A stretch of DNA of 37,708 nt from Malikia sp. (GTDB taxonomy: Bacteria > Pseudomonadota > Gammaproteobacteria > Burkholderiales > Burkholderiaceae_C), in NCBI RefSeq assembly GCF_028687635.1, contig NZ_JAQTZS010000029.1, forward strand, positions 1 to 37,708. The letters are read 5' to 3'. Of the stretch, positions 28,160 to 35,211 are shown one piece after another. The position numbers and the translations under genes were made by a program. Within the stretch, counting starts at the first letter, position 1, and each line of letters begins with the position of its first letter. The notes under the pieces were generated by a model. It saw only the letters and a list, made by a program, of their open reading frames with translations, searched no databases and was not told the DNA's origin.

Positions 28160-28181
28160 CTGGTGGTGCTGCTGGCGCAGG

Positions 28182-28505
28182 TCAGGCCGGTGAATGCGTC
28201 CGCAGCCAGTCCTTGAGCGCGGCATTGATGCGCGTTTGCCAGCCCGGCCCCGTCGCCTTGAAGGCGTCCAGAACCTCGGGGTCCACCCTCATGTTCAGGG
28301 TCGGACGCTTGACGCCAGATGCCGGCCTTCCCCGGCCACGCTTGACGGTCGCCTGCGCCCAATAGGCGGCCACGGAAGCGGGGTTGTTCGGGTCGTAGGG
28401 CTCGCTGTCAGCATCAAACGGAATCGGCGCATCCTGGGCAGCCTCGCGCCTGACCCGTTCCCAGTCGGTGCCCTTGTGCTCAGTGGGTTTCTTGATGGTT
28501 GGCAT
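28182..28505 (-). CDS. brnA: BrnA-like antitoxin
   Basis: The 107-residue antitoxin would bind and neutralise BrnT and repress the operon. Residues 1-60 are acidic with Pro (PIPFDADSEPYDPNNP), which fits toxin wrapping. The C-terminal part (RPTLNMRVDPEVLDAFKATG, landmark NMRVDPEVLDAFK) is a ribbon-helix-helix DNA-binding domain, ending INAALKDWLR. This matches the BrnA/DUF4415 type. It overlaps the end of brnT by 26 bases; the ATG at 28505 is the only fitting start. Order toxin-antitoxin is usual for BrnTA. Confidence 0.85.
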   Translation of the reverse strand: MPTIKKPTEHKGTDWERVRREAAQDAPIPFDADSEPYDPNNPASVAAYWAQATVKRGRGRPASGVKRPTLNMRVDPEVLDAFKATGPGWQTRINAALKDWLRTHSPA

Positions 28506-28767
28506 ACAGCTTCCTTTCCTGCTTGGATGCACGGCGCAGCGAGATTGCCCGCACCTCGTTCGGCTCTCGCAGCACGTAGACCAGGACCAGCACCACGCCG
28601 GCCACCTCGACCAGCGCAACATCCATCTTGCGGGCCTCGCCACCTTGGGGTGACTCCAGCGTCAGCTTGTCGGGTGCGTTGAACACCATCGGCGCATCGG
28701 CCAGGGACAGGCCATGCTTGGCGATGTTGGCCACATCCTTGTTGGGGTCGAAGGTGAAGCGCATCAT
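28480..28767 (-). CDS. brnT: BrnT-like ribonuclease toxin
   Basis: The 95-residue toxin of the BrnT (DUF497) family is a RelE-fold RNase that stops translation when free. It begins FTFDPNKDVANIAKHGLSLADA, the family hallmark (D-P-x-K plus KHGLS). It has the YVLREPNEVRAISLRRAS strand, where BrnT keeps its catalytic Arg/Ser residues, and the ERKLYAN end. ATG 28767 has no ribosome-binding site and lies six bases after the -10 box, suggesting a leaderless mRNA. BrnA follows with a 26-base overlap. Confidence 0.9.
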   Translation of the reverse strand: MMRFTFDPNKDVANIAKHGLSLADAPMVFNAPDKLTLESPQGGEARKMDVALVEVAGVVLVLVYVLREPNEVRAISLRRASKQERKLYANHQETH

Positions 28768-28773
28768 TGAATT

Positions 28774-28801
28774 ATTGTATGGGCAAGAATTAGAGCGTCA
28801 A
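28774..28801 (-). promoter_or_regulatory. brnTA promoter
   Basis: On the minus strand, TTGACG (28796-28801) and TACAAT (28774-28779) are 16 bases apart. The expected start site falls on the A of ATG 28767. Confidence 0.75.
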
Positions 28802-28829
28802 GCGTTTTTGTCGGGTTGCTGGCGCTGGG

Positions 28830-30167
28830 TCAGGCGGTGCGGGTCAGCCGGTATCCCTTGCCCTGCCCGGCCAGCTCGATGATGCCGGCCTGCTCCAGCG
28901 CCAGCAGATACCGTCGAGCCACTTGCTGGGATGCACCTTCAGCCGAATAGATGGCCCGGATGCTGGGCTTGATACGCCTGGCCTCGATGCCCTCCTTCAC
29001 GCGCAGGAAGCGGGCGCCGTCGTCTTCGCCCACGCCCGTGTCACGCATGGCAGCGGCTCGGGGTGCAGCGGCGCGTCGTGCCTTCCTGGTCGGCGTAGTG
29101 GTCTGAGCTGGTGCATTGTCTACCTGCTCTGTCACCAGTGCCGTGCTGCCGGCCTGCAACGTCGTCACTACGGAATGGTGTAGCGGCGTCACTACAGACG
29201 GGTGCAACGTCGTCGATACATCTGTGGTCGGTGCATCGGGCGTAGCGGTCTCCTGGGTCTGCATGGGTGCCTCGATGGCCTGAGCGGGTGTTGGAGCCAT
29301 TGCGGCCAGTCCAGCACCAGCAGCGAGTGCAGAGGCGGGCAGGGCGTAGCGGCGCCAGGTCGGCAGGGCAGCGGTGGTGCCCTTGGGTGTCGCCTGGGTC
29401 TGTGGTGCAGCGACGGCAGCAGGTGCAACAGGCCCAGCTACTGCCAGGGTCCGGCCAGTCTGGCGACCCGCGCGTAGCAACGCACCCGAGGCGGCGAACA
29501 TCACCAGCCCCATGACGGTGATGAGCCCAGCGCGTGCGCACTGGTAGGCCAGTGTCAGCGACTCGCCCAGCACGGCCTTGAGGGTCGGGCGCTGCTCGGC
29601 CTGCAACTGCGCCAGCTCGGCAGACAGTGCAGCGGTGCGGCCCTCGATGCGCGAGGCTTCCCGCAGGGCCTGGACACCTTCGGCACGGCTGGACGCGATG
29701 GTGCTTTGACCCGAGCGTGAACCCGTCGCCACCAGGGCGGCAGCGGTGGCGCGCTGCGCGTCGATGCTGGATTTCAGGTGGGCGATGCGGCCACTGGTGC
29801 CGTCATGTACCGCGTCGGCGCTCTTGGCCAGGACAATCTGAGTCACGGCGATGGTGGCGAACTCGAAGCCGACCAGGAGCAAGGCGCACATGGTCAACTG
29901 CCAGCGCAGGGCGCGCAACTGGCGGCGCGGGACCAGGGCGGCAATGAAGAACGCGGCCAGCTCGGTGACGACCATCAGGACGCCAGCCAGGATGAGCACA
30001 TCACGGGCCAGGGAGTCGGCCTCGGTGCGCTCCAGGCCGATGATGAAGAAGCGGGCGGTCACGCCACTGGCGGCCAGGCCGATGACGGCGGCGACCAGGG
30101 CGAGCGCCCGATAGGCCCAGGCGGGCAGGTGAGCGTCGTGTTCGTGGGATGCAATCGTGGAAGCCAT
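28830..30167 (-). CDS. multi-span membrane protein with C-terminal winged-helix-like domain, unknown
   Basis: The 445-residue protein has three N-terminal transmembrane helices (about 21-45, 56-79, 91-114) and a helical, coiled-coil-like segment (125-205). A fourth helix (212-232) and a fifth hydrophobic stretch ending APTPAQA (275-297) follow. Then comes a Thr/Pro/Ala-rich linker with an inexact repeat (LHPSVVTPL, LHHSVVTTL). Residues about 385-445 look like a winged helix: RIKPSIRAIYSAEGASQQVARRY then LEQAGIIELAGQGKGYRLT (landmark segments SQQVARRYLLALEQAG and GKGYRLT). AGGAG precedes ATG 30167. I recognise no family. A membrane protein with a DNA-binding tail next to a replication module could tether DNA or sense the envelope, but this is inference. 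Confidence 0.75.
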   Translation of the reverse strand: MASTIASHEHDAHLPAWAYRALALVAAVIGLAASGVTARFFIIGLERTEADSLARDVLILAGVLMVVTELAAFFIAALVPRRQLRALRWQLTMCALLLVGFEFATIAVTQIVLAKSADAVHDGTSGRIAHLKSSIDAQRATAAALVATGSRSGQSTIASSRAEGVQALREASRIEGRTAALSAELAQLQAEQRPTLKAVLGESLTLAYQCARAGLITVMGLVMFAASGALLRAGRQTGRTLAVAGPVAPAAVAAPQTQATPKGTTAALPTWRRYALPASALAAGAGLAAMAPTPAQAIEAPMQTQETATPDAPTTDVSTTLHPSVVTPLHHSVVTTLQAGSTALVTEQVDNAPAQTTTPTRKARRAAAPRAAAMRDTGVGEDDGARFLRVKEGIEARRIKPSIRAIYSAEGASQQVARRYLLALEQAGIIELAGQGKGYRLTRTA

Positions 30168-30262
30168 GAGGAAGCTCCTGTTCGATGAAGGGATGGGCCG
30201 GGCGGCGGCTGGGCGTCTCGCCCGGTGGGGATGGGGCAGGTCGGGACCGGATGACGGATGCC

Positions 30263-30362
30263 GTTTTTTCTGAAATGACCCCAGGGGGACACCCCCGAGA
30301 ACCCCGAGAACTAGGTTTAGGGGGTTTACGGGGGTAGGTGCTTGGGGTGTTTATGCTTTTTT
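30263..30362. repeat. G-run/C-run repeat, copy A
   Basis: This copy of about 100 bases runs from GTTTTTTCTGAAA to a terminal T-run and is about 85% identical by eye to copy B at 34147-34248. It contains GGGGGTTTACGGGGG and CCAGGGGGACACCCCC. It covers the last four codons of the DUF3987 gene and most of the 183-base gap before the membrane protein gene. Confidence 0.8.
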
Positions 30363-31931
30363 CGGCAGCGCCTGTGGGTTGATGCGGTAGCTCTCGGACG
30401 GCCTGCCACCAGCTCGACCAGGTGATGCGACATCGCGCTCAAGCCAGTCGAAGTCAGCCAGCATGTCGGCAGCCTTGCGCGCGGCCTCGGTCGTCGCCAG
30501 ACCGGCCCAGCCCTTCTGCTGCAAGTCCTTCAGCCTGAACCCGTCCGCCAGCTTGCCCGCCCGAATCTTGGCCAGCAGCGCATGAGCACCAGCGGTCTCT
30601 GGCATCACGGCGACCGAATACAGCCGTTCGGCGTGTGTGCGCAGGTAGTCCACCCAGGCCAGCGCGCGCAACAGCTCGACCTCGTGAATCACGTGGCCGC
30701 TGTCAGGCGTGTCCACCAGGGCGAAGATGAGCGCCAGCGCGGGCACCAGCTTGCGGTACTTGCTCAGGTGCGACACCAGGGCCGGATGCAGCTCGTCGCC
30801 TCGAATCTCGGTCTCGAAGGGCACGACCCAAGACTCGTAGAGCGCCTGGGCCTCGGGCGAGAAACGCCACTCGACCGGCTCGTCGTCGGCGCCGGGTTGC
30901 AGGCGGTCCAGGCGGTCGAGCACCGCCAGGGCGGCGCGCTTGGCGTCGTTGTCGGGCCAGCGGTCCACATAGTTGAACTCGCGGCTCACGTCGGGCCAGA
31001 CGGCCAGCCCGAAGCGTTGCAGCAAGCCGTCGTCACCCGCTCCGCCAGCCATGGCCTCCCGGACGTAGCTTTGCACCTTGCCCGGCTGGATACCGCCCAG
31101 CATGGACAGGCAGACACGCGGGATATAGACCTCGCCGCGACCGATGCGGTCCACGGCATGACCCTGGTTGCCGTCGTAGGCGCTCAGGTAGAAGCCACGC
31201 GCGCCCTCTTGCCCTTGCCGGTCCATGCTGCACAGCAGACCATGCAGCTCGTCGCGGTAGACCAGCAGGCCCCAGGGGTTGACCGTCAGCAGCTCCCCCA
31301 GCTTCTCGACCGTGGCGTCGTTGACCAGGTAGCGGCGGGCCACTGGCTCGGACGGCATCTCGGCGGGGCGCAGCATCTCGCGCGCGGCGGTCGGGTCCTT
31401 GGCGGCCAGCTTCTTGGCCTCGCTGCGCTTCTTGTCGGAAACCAGCGCCAGCACCTCGCAGTCAGCGGCCCATTCCTCGTGGACCGCCTTCCACTTGTCG
31501 CGCTCGCCGGTCTCCAGACGTGACAGCGGCTTGAGCACTTCGCCCAGCGCCGGGGACTTCATCACGCCCGGACGGCCCACGACCAGCCCCCACAGGTTCG
31601 GCACGACACGCCAGTCGTCGCGGGCCTTTGGCGCCACCACGGCGCGCGCACCGATGAGGCTGGATACCGTCACCACGACGGCCACGGCAGAGAAGTCGGG
31701 CGGGCACTGCATCCGCTCGGCAATGTCGGCCACCCAGCCGCGCAGCTCCTGCGGCAGCAGCTCGAAGTCGAACCGGGCCACGGACGGCAGCGCAGCGGGC
31801 AGCGGCACCGGCTCGGGCCACGGCTCGACAGTGGACAGCGCCAGCAAGCCGTCAGATGCGTCTGGCAGGGCCGGGAACACCTCGGCATCGAGCTGGGCGG
31901 CCATTGCTTCGTATCGGTTCCAGTCGGTCAT
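30351..31931 (-). CDS. DUF3987 protein (helicase/primase-like)
   Basis: The 526-residue protein belongs to DUF3987, found in phages, plasmids and satellites as the ATPase part of a primase-helicase. Features: a Walker A-like GRPGVMKS (119-126), an acidic Walker B-like LLVYRDELHGLL near 245, and SMLGGIQPGKVQ typical of the family. A C-terminal helical region ends in GGRPSESYRINP. It overlaps the CHC2 gene by 4 bases (ATGA), so zinc finger and ATPase are made together and may act as a split primase-helicase. MTDWNRY at 31931 is chosen as start because of this overlap; the longer open frame upstream is the CHC2 gene in another frame. Confidence 0.85.
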   Translation of the reverse strand: MTDWNRYEAMAAQLDAEVFPALPDASDGLLALSTVEPWPEPVPLPAALPSVARFDFELLPQELRGWVADIAERMQCPPDFSAVAVVVTVSSLIGARAVVAPKARDDWRVVPNLWGLVVGRPGVMKSPALGEVLKPLSRLETGERDKWKAVHEEWAADCEVLALVSDKKRSEAKKLAAKDPTAAREMLRPAEMPSEPVARRYLVNDATVEKLGELLTVNPWGLLVYRDELHGLLCSMDRQGQEGARGFYLSAYDGNQGHAVDRIGRGEVYIPRVCLSMLGGIQPGKVQSYVREAMAGGAGDDGLLQRFGLAVWPDVSREFNYVDRWPDNDAKRAALAVLDRLDRLQPGADDEPVEWRFSPEAQALYESWVVPFETEIRGDELHPALVSHLSKYRKLVPALALIFALVDTPDSGHVIHEVELLRALAWVDYLRTHAERLYSVAVMPETAGAHALLAKIRAGKLADGFRLKDLQQKGWAGLATTEAARKAADMLADFDWLERDVASPGRAGGRPSESYRINPQALPKKA

Positions 31932-32395
31932 GCGTAGTACCCCGCGATTCGGTTGATGCGGCTGGCGCAGGTTTTCAGGCGCTCGGCGTCGATGACGGAC
32001 AGGCTGCCACCCTTGGCGAGCATGTCGGCGGCCACGGCCACCAGCAGCGCCTCGAAGCCCAGCACCTCCAGCGCGGCACGAGGGGACAATGGCGCCGACC
32101 TGGGATTGGTCGGTGGCGTCCTGCCGTCCTCGACCCAGGCGCCCAGGTGGCGTGCGGCCTCGACGAACTCCAAGCCGTTCAGCGCCATCTCGTAGGCCAG
32201 CACGTCGCCACCACGGGCGCCGCAGTTCATGCAGCAGAAGCCGCCCGTGTGCAGGTTGACCCGCATGGAGTCGGACCCACCGTGGAAGGCGCAGGTGGTG
32301 GTGCGCCACTTGGCCGACCTGGGGCCGGTCAGGCGCAGGCCCTGGGCCTCGTAGTAGCCCGCAGGCTCGGGCAGTCGGGTACGGTCGAAGCTCAT
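31928..32395 (-). CDS. CHC2-type zinc-finger primase protein
   Basis: The 155-residue protein has the primase zinc-binding module: C35-x2-H38 (CAFHGG) and C55-x2-C58 (CMNCGARGG), with MRVNLHTGGFCC between and GGDVLAYEMAL after. This is the DnaG N-terminal pattern that reads template sequence. No Toprim catalytic domain is present, so RNA synthesis must come from a partner, perhaps the adjacent DUF3987 protein or host primase. It overlaps genes on both sides by 4 bases. Confidence 0.85.
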   Translation of the reverse strand: MSFDRTRLPEPAGYYEAQGLRLTGPRSAKWRTTTCAFHGGSDSMRVNLHTGGFCCMNCGARGGDVLAYEMALNGLEFVEAARHLGAWVEDGRTPPTNPRSAPLSPRAALEVLGFEALLVAVAADMLAKGGSLSVIDAERLKTCASRINRIAGYYA

Positions 32396-32841
32396 GCCTT
32401 GCCTCCCGCCTTCTTGGATGCCATCGGACTGCCATCAAGGTCGTAACCCATTTCGGCCAACCCGTCGCGCAGCATCCGGATGAGAAGCCCGGCTGCGCAG
32501 AAATTCCCCTCAAGCTCGGCAAGGCGCAGGGCTTGCGTCCTCGCCCACTCTTGCCGCTCCAGTCGGCGCTTGCGCTCGTCGGACAGCTTGGGAATGCTGT
32601 TGGGCAGGCGGCCCCTACGCCTGTTCACCACGGCAGGCAGGTCGTAGCCAGGGAATGCGAGCACGACACAGCCGCCGTCAAGGACGGTCCTTTTCGTCGT
32701 GGTGGGCCAGTCGGACTTGCGGCGACGCTGAATCAAGTTGCCATCGGTCGCGGCCTTGGCCAACTGCTCGGGCTGCTGCCGGTCGCTCGCACGGCGACGC
32801 GGGGCGACGTTCTCGGTGGCCTTGGTGGTGGTGTCGCTCAT
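32392..32841 (-). CDS. unknown basic protein of the replication operon
   Basis: The 149-residue protein is rich in Arg and Lys, especially near 14-50 (RRRASDRQQ, QRRRKSDW). A central conserved-looking stretch (GGCVVLAFPGYDLPAVVNRRRGRLP, landmark VVLAFPGYDLP) and a helical C-terminus follow. No membrane segment or known motif is seen. It overlaps its neighbours by 4 bases on each side, which strongly supports expression. Charge suggests nucleic-acid contact; nothing more specific can be said. Confidence 0.7.
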   Translation of the reverse strand: MSDTTTKATENVAPRRRASDRQQPEQLAKAATDGNLIQRRRKSDWPTTTKRTVLDGGCVVLAFPGYDLPAVVNRRRGRLPNSIPKLSDERKRRLERQEWARTQALRLAELEGNFCAAGLLIRMLRDGLAEMGYDLDGSPMASKKAGGKA

Positions 32842-33116
32842 GCTGCGGCTCCTTGCGCCTGGGCGGCGCTCAGGCGCTTGAGCAGGGTTGCAGCACGGCA
32901 GGCCCGGCCGGTCGCGCGGTGCAGGTCGGAATCGGTGAAGCGAGGATTGCGAAGCAGAGTCAACGCGGCGTTCAGCGCGTTCTCGGCTTGGACGCGCAGC
33001 ACGACAAGGCTGCGGTCGTTGGCGTCCGCTGGGGACTGGGTGAGCGCAGCGCGGCGGCTGGCCAGGGAGATGCTGGGCGCGGCAGTGCGCGCCAGGGTAG
33101 CGGTGGTGTCAGCCAT
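32838..33116 (-). CDS. small helical protein, first gene of the replication operon
   Basis: The 92-residue Ala-rich protein is predicted helical throughout (LVVLRVQAENALNAALTLL, RATGRACRAATLLKRLSAAQ). I recognise no family. It is the first gene of the five-gene minus-strand unit (this, 149-aa protein, CHC2, DUF3987, membrane protein) and lies directly downstream of the large inverted repeat at 33124-33216. It may be a small regulator or a replication accessory protein. Confidence 0.65.
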   Translation of the reverse strand: MADTTATLARTAAPSISLASRRAALTQSPADANDRSLVVLRVQAENALNAALTLLRNPRFTDSDLHRATGRACRAATLLKRLSAAQAQGAAA

Positions 33117-33123
33117 GATAGGC

Positions 33124-33216
33124 TCCTATACGACAGGTTGTTGAACCTGCCTCCCTTGTCGACGCCAATCAACGTGGGGGAGGCAGTCCGTGCAGGTTGG
33201 CGTACCGGGTATAGGA
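33124..33216. repeat. large imperfect inverted repeat at the head of the replication operon
   Basis: Pairs in order are: TCCTATAC (33124-33131) with GTATAGGA (33209-33216), and TGCCTCCC (from 33148) with GGGAGGCA (to about 33185). A small palindrome, CAGGTT-GTTG-AACCTG, lies at 33134-33149. It sits between the operon start (33116) and the terminator at 33328. It could be an origin, an operator or an RNA leader. The gap to higB (388 bases) has no credible gene. Confidence 0.6.
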
Positions 33217-33327
33217 CCGGCGAGCCCTCGCGGGCTCCCCACACGGACCGCCAAACCGAACCCTTGCGCGCTGGGCGAAGGGTTGAAGTCGGGTTGCACC
33301 GTGCTGCCACACGCAGCATGTGGACAT

Positions 33328-33363
33328 GAAAAAAGCCGCTGTCGCATGTGCGGCGCGCGGCTT
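33328..33363 (-). terminator. rho-independent terminator, minus strand
   Basis: On the minus strand, AAGCCGC and GCGGCTT pair around a 17-base loop and are followed by a T-run. It would stop transcripts coming from the dnaB operon through the antisense of higBA before they reach the next operon. Confidence 0.6.
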
Positions 33364-33470
33364 GCTGCGCCTATACATTTCCGGGACGCCAATCCCGTTG
33401 ACGGCGCTTTACTGGGCACCGTCGAGGGGGACTGTAGCACAGCGCCAGGGTTGGTAGAGCGCTATGGGGC

Positions 33471-33498
33471 TGGCTGAACGTACCGAAAAAGATACAAT
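33471..33498 (+). promoter_or_regulatory. higBA promoter
   Basis: TACAAT (33493-33498) lies six bases before ATG 33505. The -35 (about 33471-33476, TGGCTG) is weak. The spacing predicts a start site on or beside the ATG. Confidence 0.5.
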
Positions 33499-33504
33499 GC
33501 CGCC

Positions 33505-33849
33505 ATGCGTGAACCTATTTTGGATGTCCGCTTCTACGCCACGGAAAGCGGGCGTGAGCCGGTACGCGAATTCCTGCTGGACCTGACGGTGGAAGACCGC
33601 CGAGCCGTGGGCACCGACCTCAAGACCGTGCAGTTTGGCTGGCCCCTGGGCATGCCGCTGGTACGCAAGATGGGGGATGGCCTTTGGGAGGTTCGCAGCA
33701 CGATTCCCGACGGCATCGTGCGCGTGCTGTTTACGGTGCGTGAGCAGCAAATGGTGCTGCTGCATGCTTTTGTGAAGAAGTCGCCCAAGACGCCCGCGCC
33801 CGATATGGACACGGCACAACGACGCTTGCGGCGCATCAAAGGAGATTGA
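33505..33849 (+). CDS. higB: HigB/RelE-like toxin (phage Gp49-like family)
   Basis: The 114-residue protein resembles the Gp49/HigB branch of RelE-fold mRNA interferases: DVRFYATESGREPVREFLLDL, KMGDGLWEVRSTIPDGIVRVLFTV and LLHAFVKKSPKTP (landmarks GLWEVRS and LLHAFVKKSPKTP). The last carries the conserved Lys cluster with catalytic His/Lys. It would cleave mRNA at the ribosome when unpaired. It has no ribosome-binding site; the -10 box is six bases before ATG. The XRE antitoxin starts 3 bases after its stop, toxin-first as in higBA. Confidence 0.9.
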   Translation: MREPILDVRFYATESGREPVREFLLDLTVEDRRAVGTDLKTVQFGWPLGMPLVRKMGDGLWEVRSTIPDGIVRVLFTVREQQMVLLHAFVKKSPKTPAPDMDTAQRRLRRIKGD

Positions 33850-33852
33850 GCC

Positions 33853-34134
33853 ATGAATCAGCATGTAGGCAGCTCGCTCGACGACCTGCTGCGCGAGGAC
33901 GGATTGCAGGAGGAAGTGGTGGCGGCGGCCGTCAAGCGCGTGGTGGCGTGGCAACTCGCCCAGGCTATGAAGGCGCAGGGGCTGACGCGCACGGCCATGG
34001 CGCAGCGCATGCACACCAGCCGAGGCGTGGTCAACCGCTTGCTTGATGAACACGACACCAGCGTGACGCTGGCAACCCTGGCGCGTGCCAGTGTGGCGGT
34101 AGGTCGTCCCTTGCAGATTGGTCTGGCGGCGTGA
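33853..34134 (+). CDS. higA: HigA-like XRE-family antitoxin
   Basis: The 93-residue protein has a helix-turn-helix of the XRE type (about 38-75: AMKAQGLTRTAMAQRMHTSRGVVNRLL, landmark TAMAQRMHTSRGVVNRLL) after an acidic N-terminal stretch (SLDDLLREDGLQEE) that could contact the toxin. It would bind HigB and repress the shared promoter. It begins 3 bases after higB, with AAAGGAG inside the toxin's last codons as ribosome-binding site. Confidence 0.9.
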   Translation: MNQHVGSSLDDLLREDGLQEEVVAAAVKRVVAWQLAQAMKAQGLTRTAMAQRMHTSRGVVNRLLDEHDTSVTLATLARASVAVGRPLQIGLAA

Positions 34135-34146
34135 CCTGCTGGCCTC

Positions 34147-34248
34147 GTTTTTTCTGAAAAGACCCCTGGGGGATGCCCCCGAAAACCCCCGAAACCTAGT
34201 TCTCGGGGTTTACGGGGGTGGGTGCCTGGGGTAGTTACGCTTTTTTTT
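34147..34248. repeat. G-run/C-run repeat, copy B
   Basis: Matches copy A over its whole length, in the same orientation. It holds GGGGTTTACGGGGGTGGG followed by TGCCTGGGG, four G-runs that fit a G-quadruplex, and CCCCTGGGGG. It lies in the 399-base stretch 34135-34533, where I see no credible gene. Confidence 0.8.
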
Positions 34249-34279
34249 CCGTGGTGGGCGGGTCAGGAAGCGGGCGTGG

Positions 34280-34294
34280 GCTCGACCAGGAACA
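34280..34294 (+). repeat. dispersed motif GCTCGACCAGGAACA, copy 3
   Basis: Identical to 27882-27896, 6.4 kb away, again in a gene-free stretch and between repeat copies B and C. Confidence 0.55.
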
Positions 34295-34381
34295 GGCGAC
34301 GTGCTGCTCGCGGTGGCTGGTCTGGCTGTCTTGCGAAGCTCCTGTTTGAAACAGGACCTTGCCATGCTGCTGCGGCCTGCC

Positions 34382-34419
34382 TGGGGTTTTCGGGGTTTAC
34401 GGGGGTGGGTGCCTGGGGG
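34382..34419. repeat. G-run/C-run repeat, partial copy C
   Basis: Shares with copy B an identical run from GGGGTTTACGGGGG to GTGCCTGGGG. It has at least four G-runs in 38 bases. Only the core of the full repeat is present. Confidence 0.75.
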
Positions 34420-34533
34420 TTTTCCGGTTTGAAACCGAACAACCCAGGCCAGCTCCACCAGGAAGAGCTGGCGCTGGGCCGCTGAATATCCTGACCCTTG
34501 GTGGCGTTGCTCCCAAGGACACAGCGCAGCTTT

Positions 34534-34836
34534 TCAATGCCTGCTGTGAATCGCTTCCGATATCAGGTTGTACGCCTGTCTTGTGCTGCATCCCAGCTCT
34601 GAGCGCAGCCGGTCGCGTGTGGTTGCCCGGCTGTTGCCAGCGTCTAGCAACTGGCGCGCACGAATTACCTGGGTAGGGCGCACCAGGTCTCGGCGCGTGA
34701 AGCGGATGACTTTTCCCGCCTGGGCTTTGACGACTCCCAGAATCGCTTCCTTCGTGCGCTCGCAGCCGTTGATGCGCCGTATCTCCGAGAGGAACCATTC
34801 GAGGTCTGAGGCTTCGTCCGTTGTTCGCTTTGACAT
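34534..34836 (-). CDS. unknown protein with helix-turn-helix-like end
   Basis: The 100-residue protein is charged in its first half (KRTTDEASDLEWFLSEIRR) and basic in the middle (GKVIRFTRRDLVRP). Its end, SRATTRDRLRSELGCSTRQAYNLI (landmark RDRLRSELGCSTRQAYN), looks like a helix-turn-helix of the Mor or sigma-like kind. ATG 34836 is preferred over GTG 34866 because GGAG lies 7 bases before it. It is last in the dnaB-SSB operon. A role as transcription regulator of the element is possible but not shown. Confidence 0.65.
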   Translation of the reverse strand: MSKRTTDEASDLEWFLSEIRRINGCERTKEAILGVVKAQAGKVIRFTRRDLVRPTQVIRARQLLDAGNSRATTRDRLRSELGCSTRQAYNLISEAIHSRH

Positions 34837-34941
34837 GCGCTGGCTCCACTCCTTCAGTTCTTGCACTTCATGCAGGTAACGATGGTGCGGACATGGCGAG
34901 AAAATCCTGGTACCGGGTTTGCGCGGGCTTTGCGGGGAAGC

Positions 34942-35211
34942 TCAGGCCACCTCGTAGTCAGTGCCGGCGAACAACAGCACCGGCCCAGCGTGTCCTTGCT
35001 GCTCCAAGTCGGCGCGAATCCGGCTCATGAAGTCGTCCTCGGTCTCGCCGTTGGTGCGCTGCCAGACCTTCGAGCCATCTTGCAGCAGCAGGGTGTCGAG
35101 AGGGCGGTCTGCTTCACCGGGGGCGCCCGGCACGACAACGATAGGCAGCAGGCCGATAGCAGCCTCATCGCGTTGCTCCAGGTCTTTGATGCGCTTTTCA
35201 AGGGTTGCCAT
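34942..35211 (-). CDS. small unknown protein with coiled-coil start
   Basis: The 89-residue protein starts MATLEKRIKDLEQRDEAA, a short coiled coil, and continues with beta-like segments (LLPIVVVPGAP, GPVLLFAGTDYEVA). The start overlaps the upstream DUF5681-type gene by 14 bases, supporting translation. I recognise no family; no membrane segment is present. It may assemble with the neighbouring protein, which also ends in a helical ELAARVAALESK segment. Confidence 0.65.
   Translation of the reverse strand: MATLEKRIKDLEQRDEAAIGLLPIVVVPGAPGEADRPLDTLLLQDGSKVWQRTNGETEDDFMSRIRADLEQQGHAGPVLLFAGTDYEVA

Noticed and set aside
33409-34053. 214-codon minus-strand frame opposite higBA
   Set aside because: Antisense shadow of two recognised toxin-antitoxin genes.
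34210-34458. 82-codon minus-strand frame over repeats B and C
   Set aside because: Its sequence is set by the G-run/C-run repeats, and it has no ribosome-binding site or known domain.
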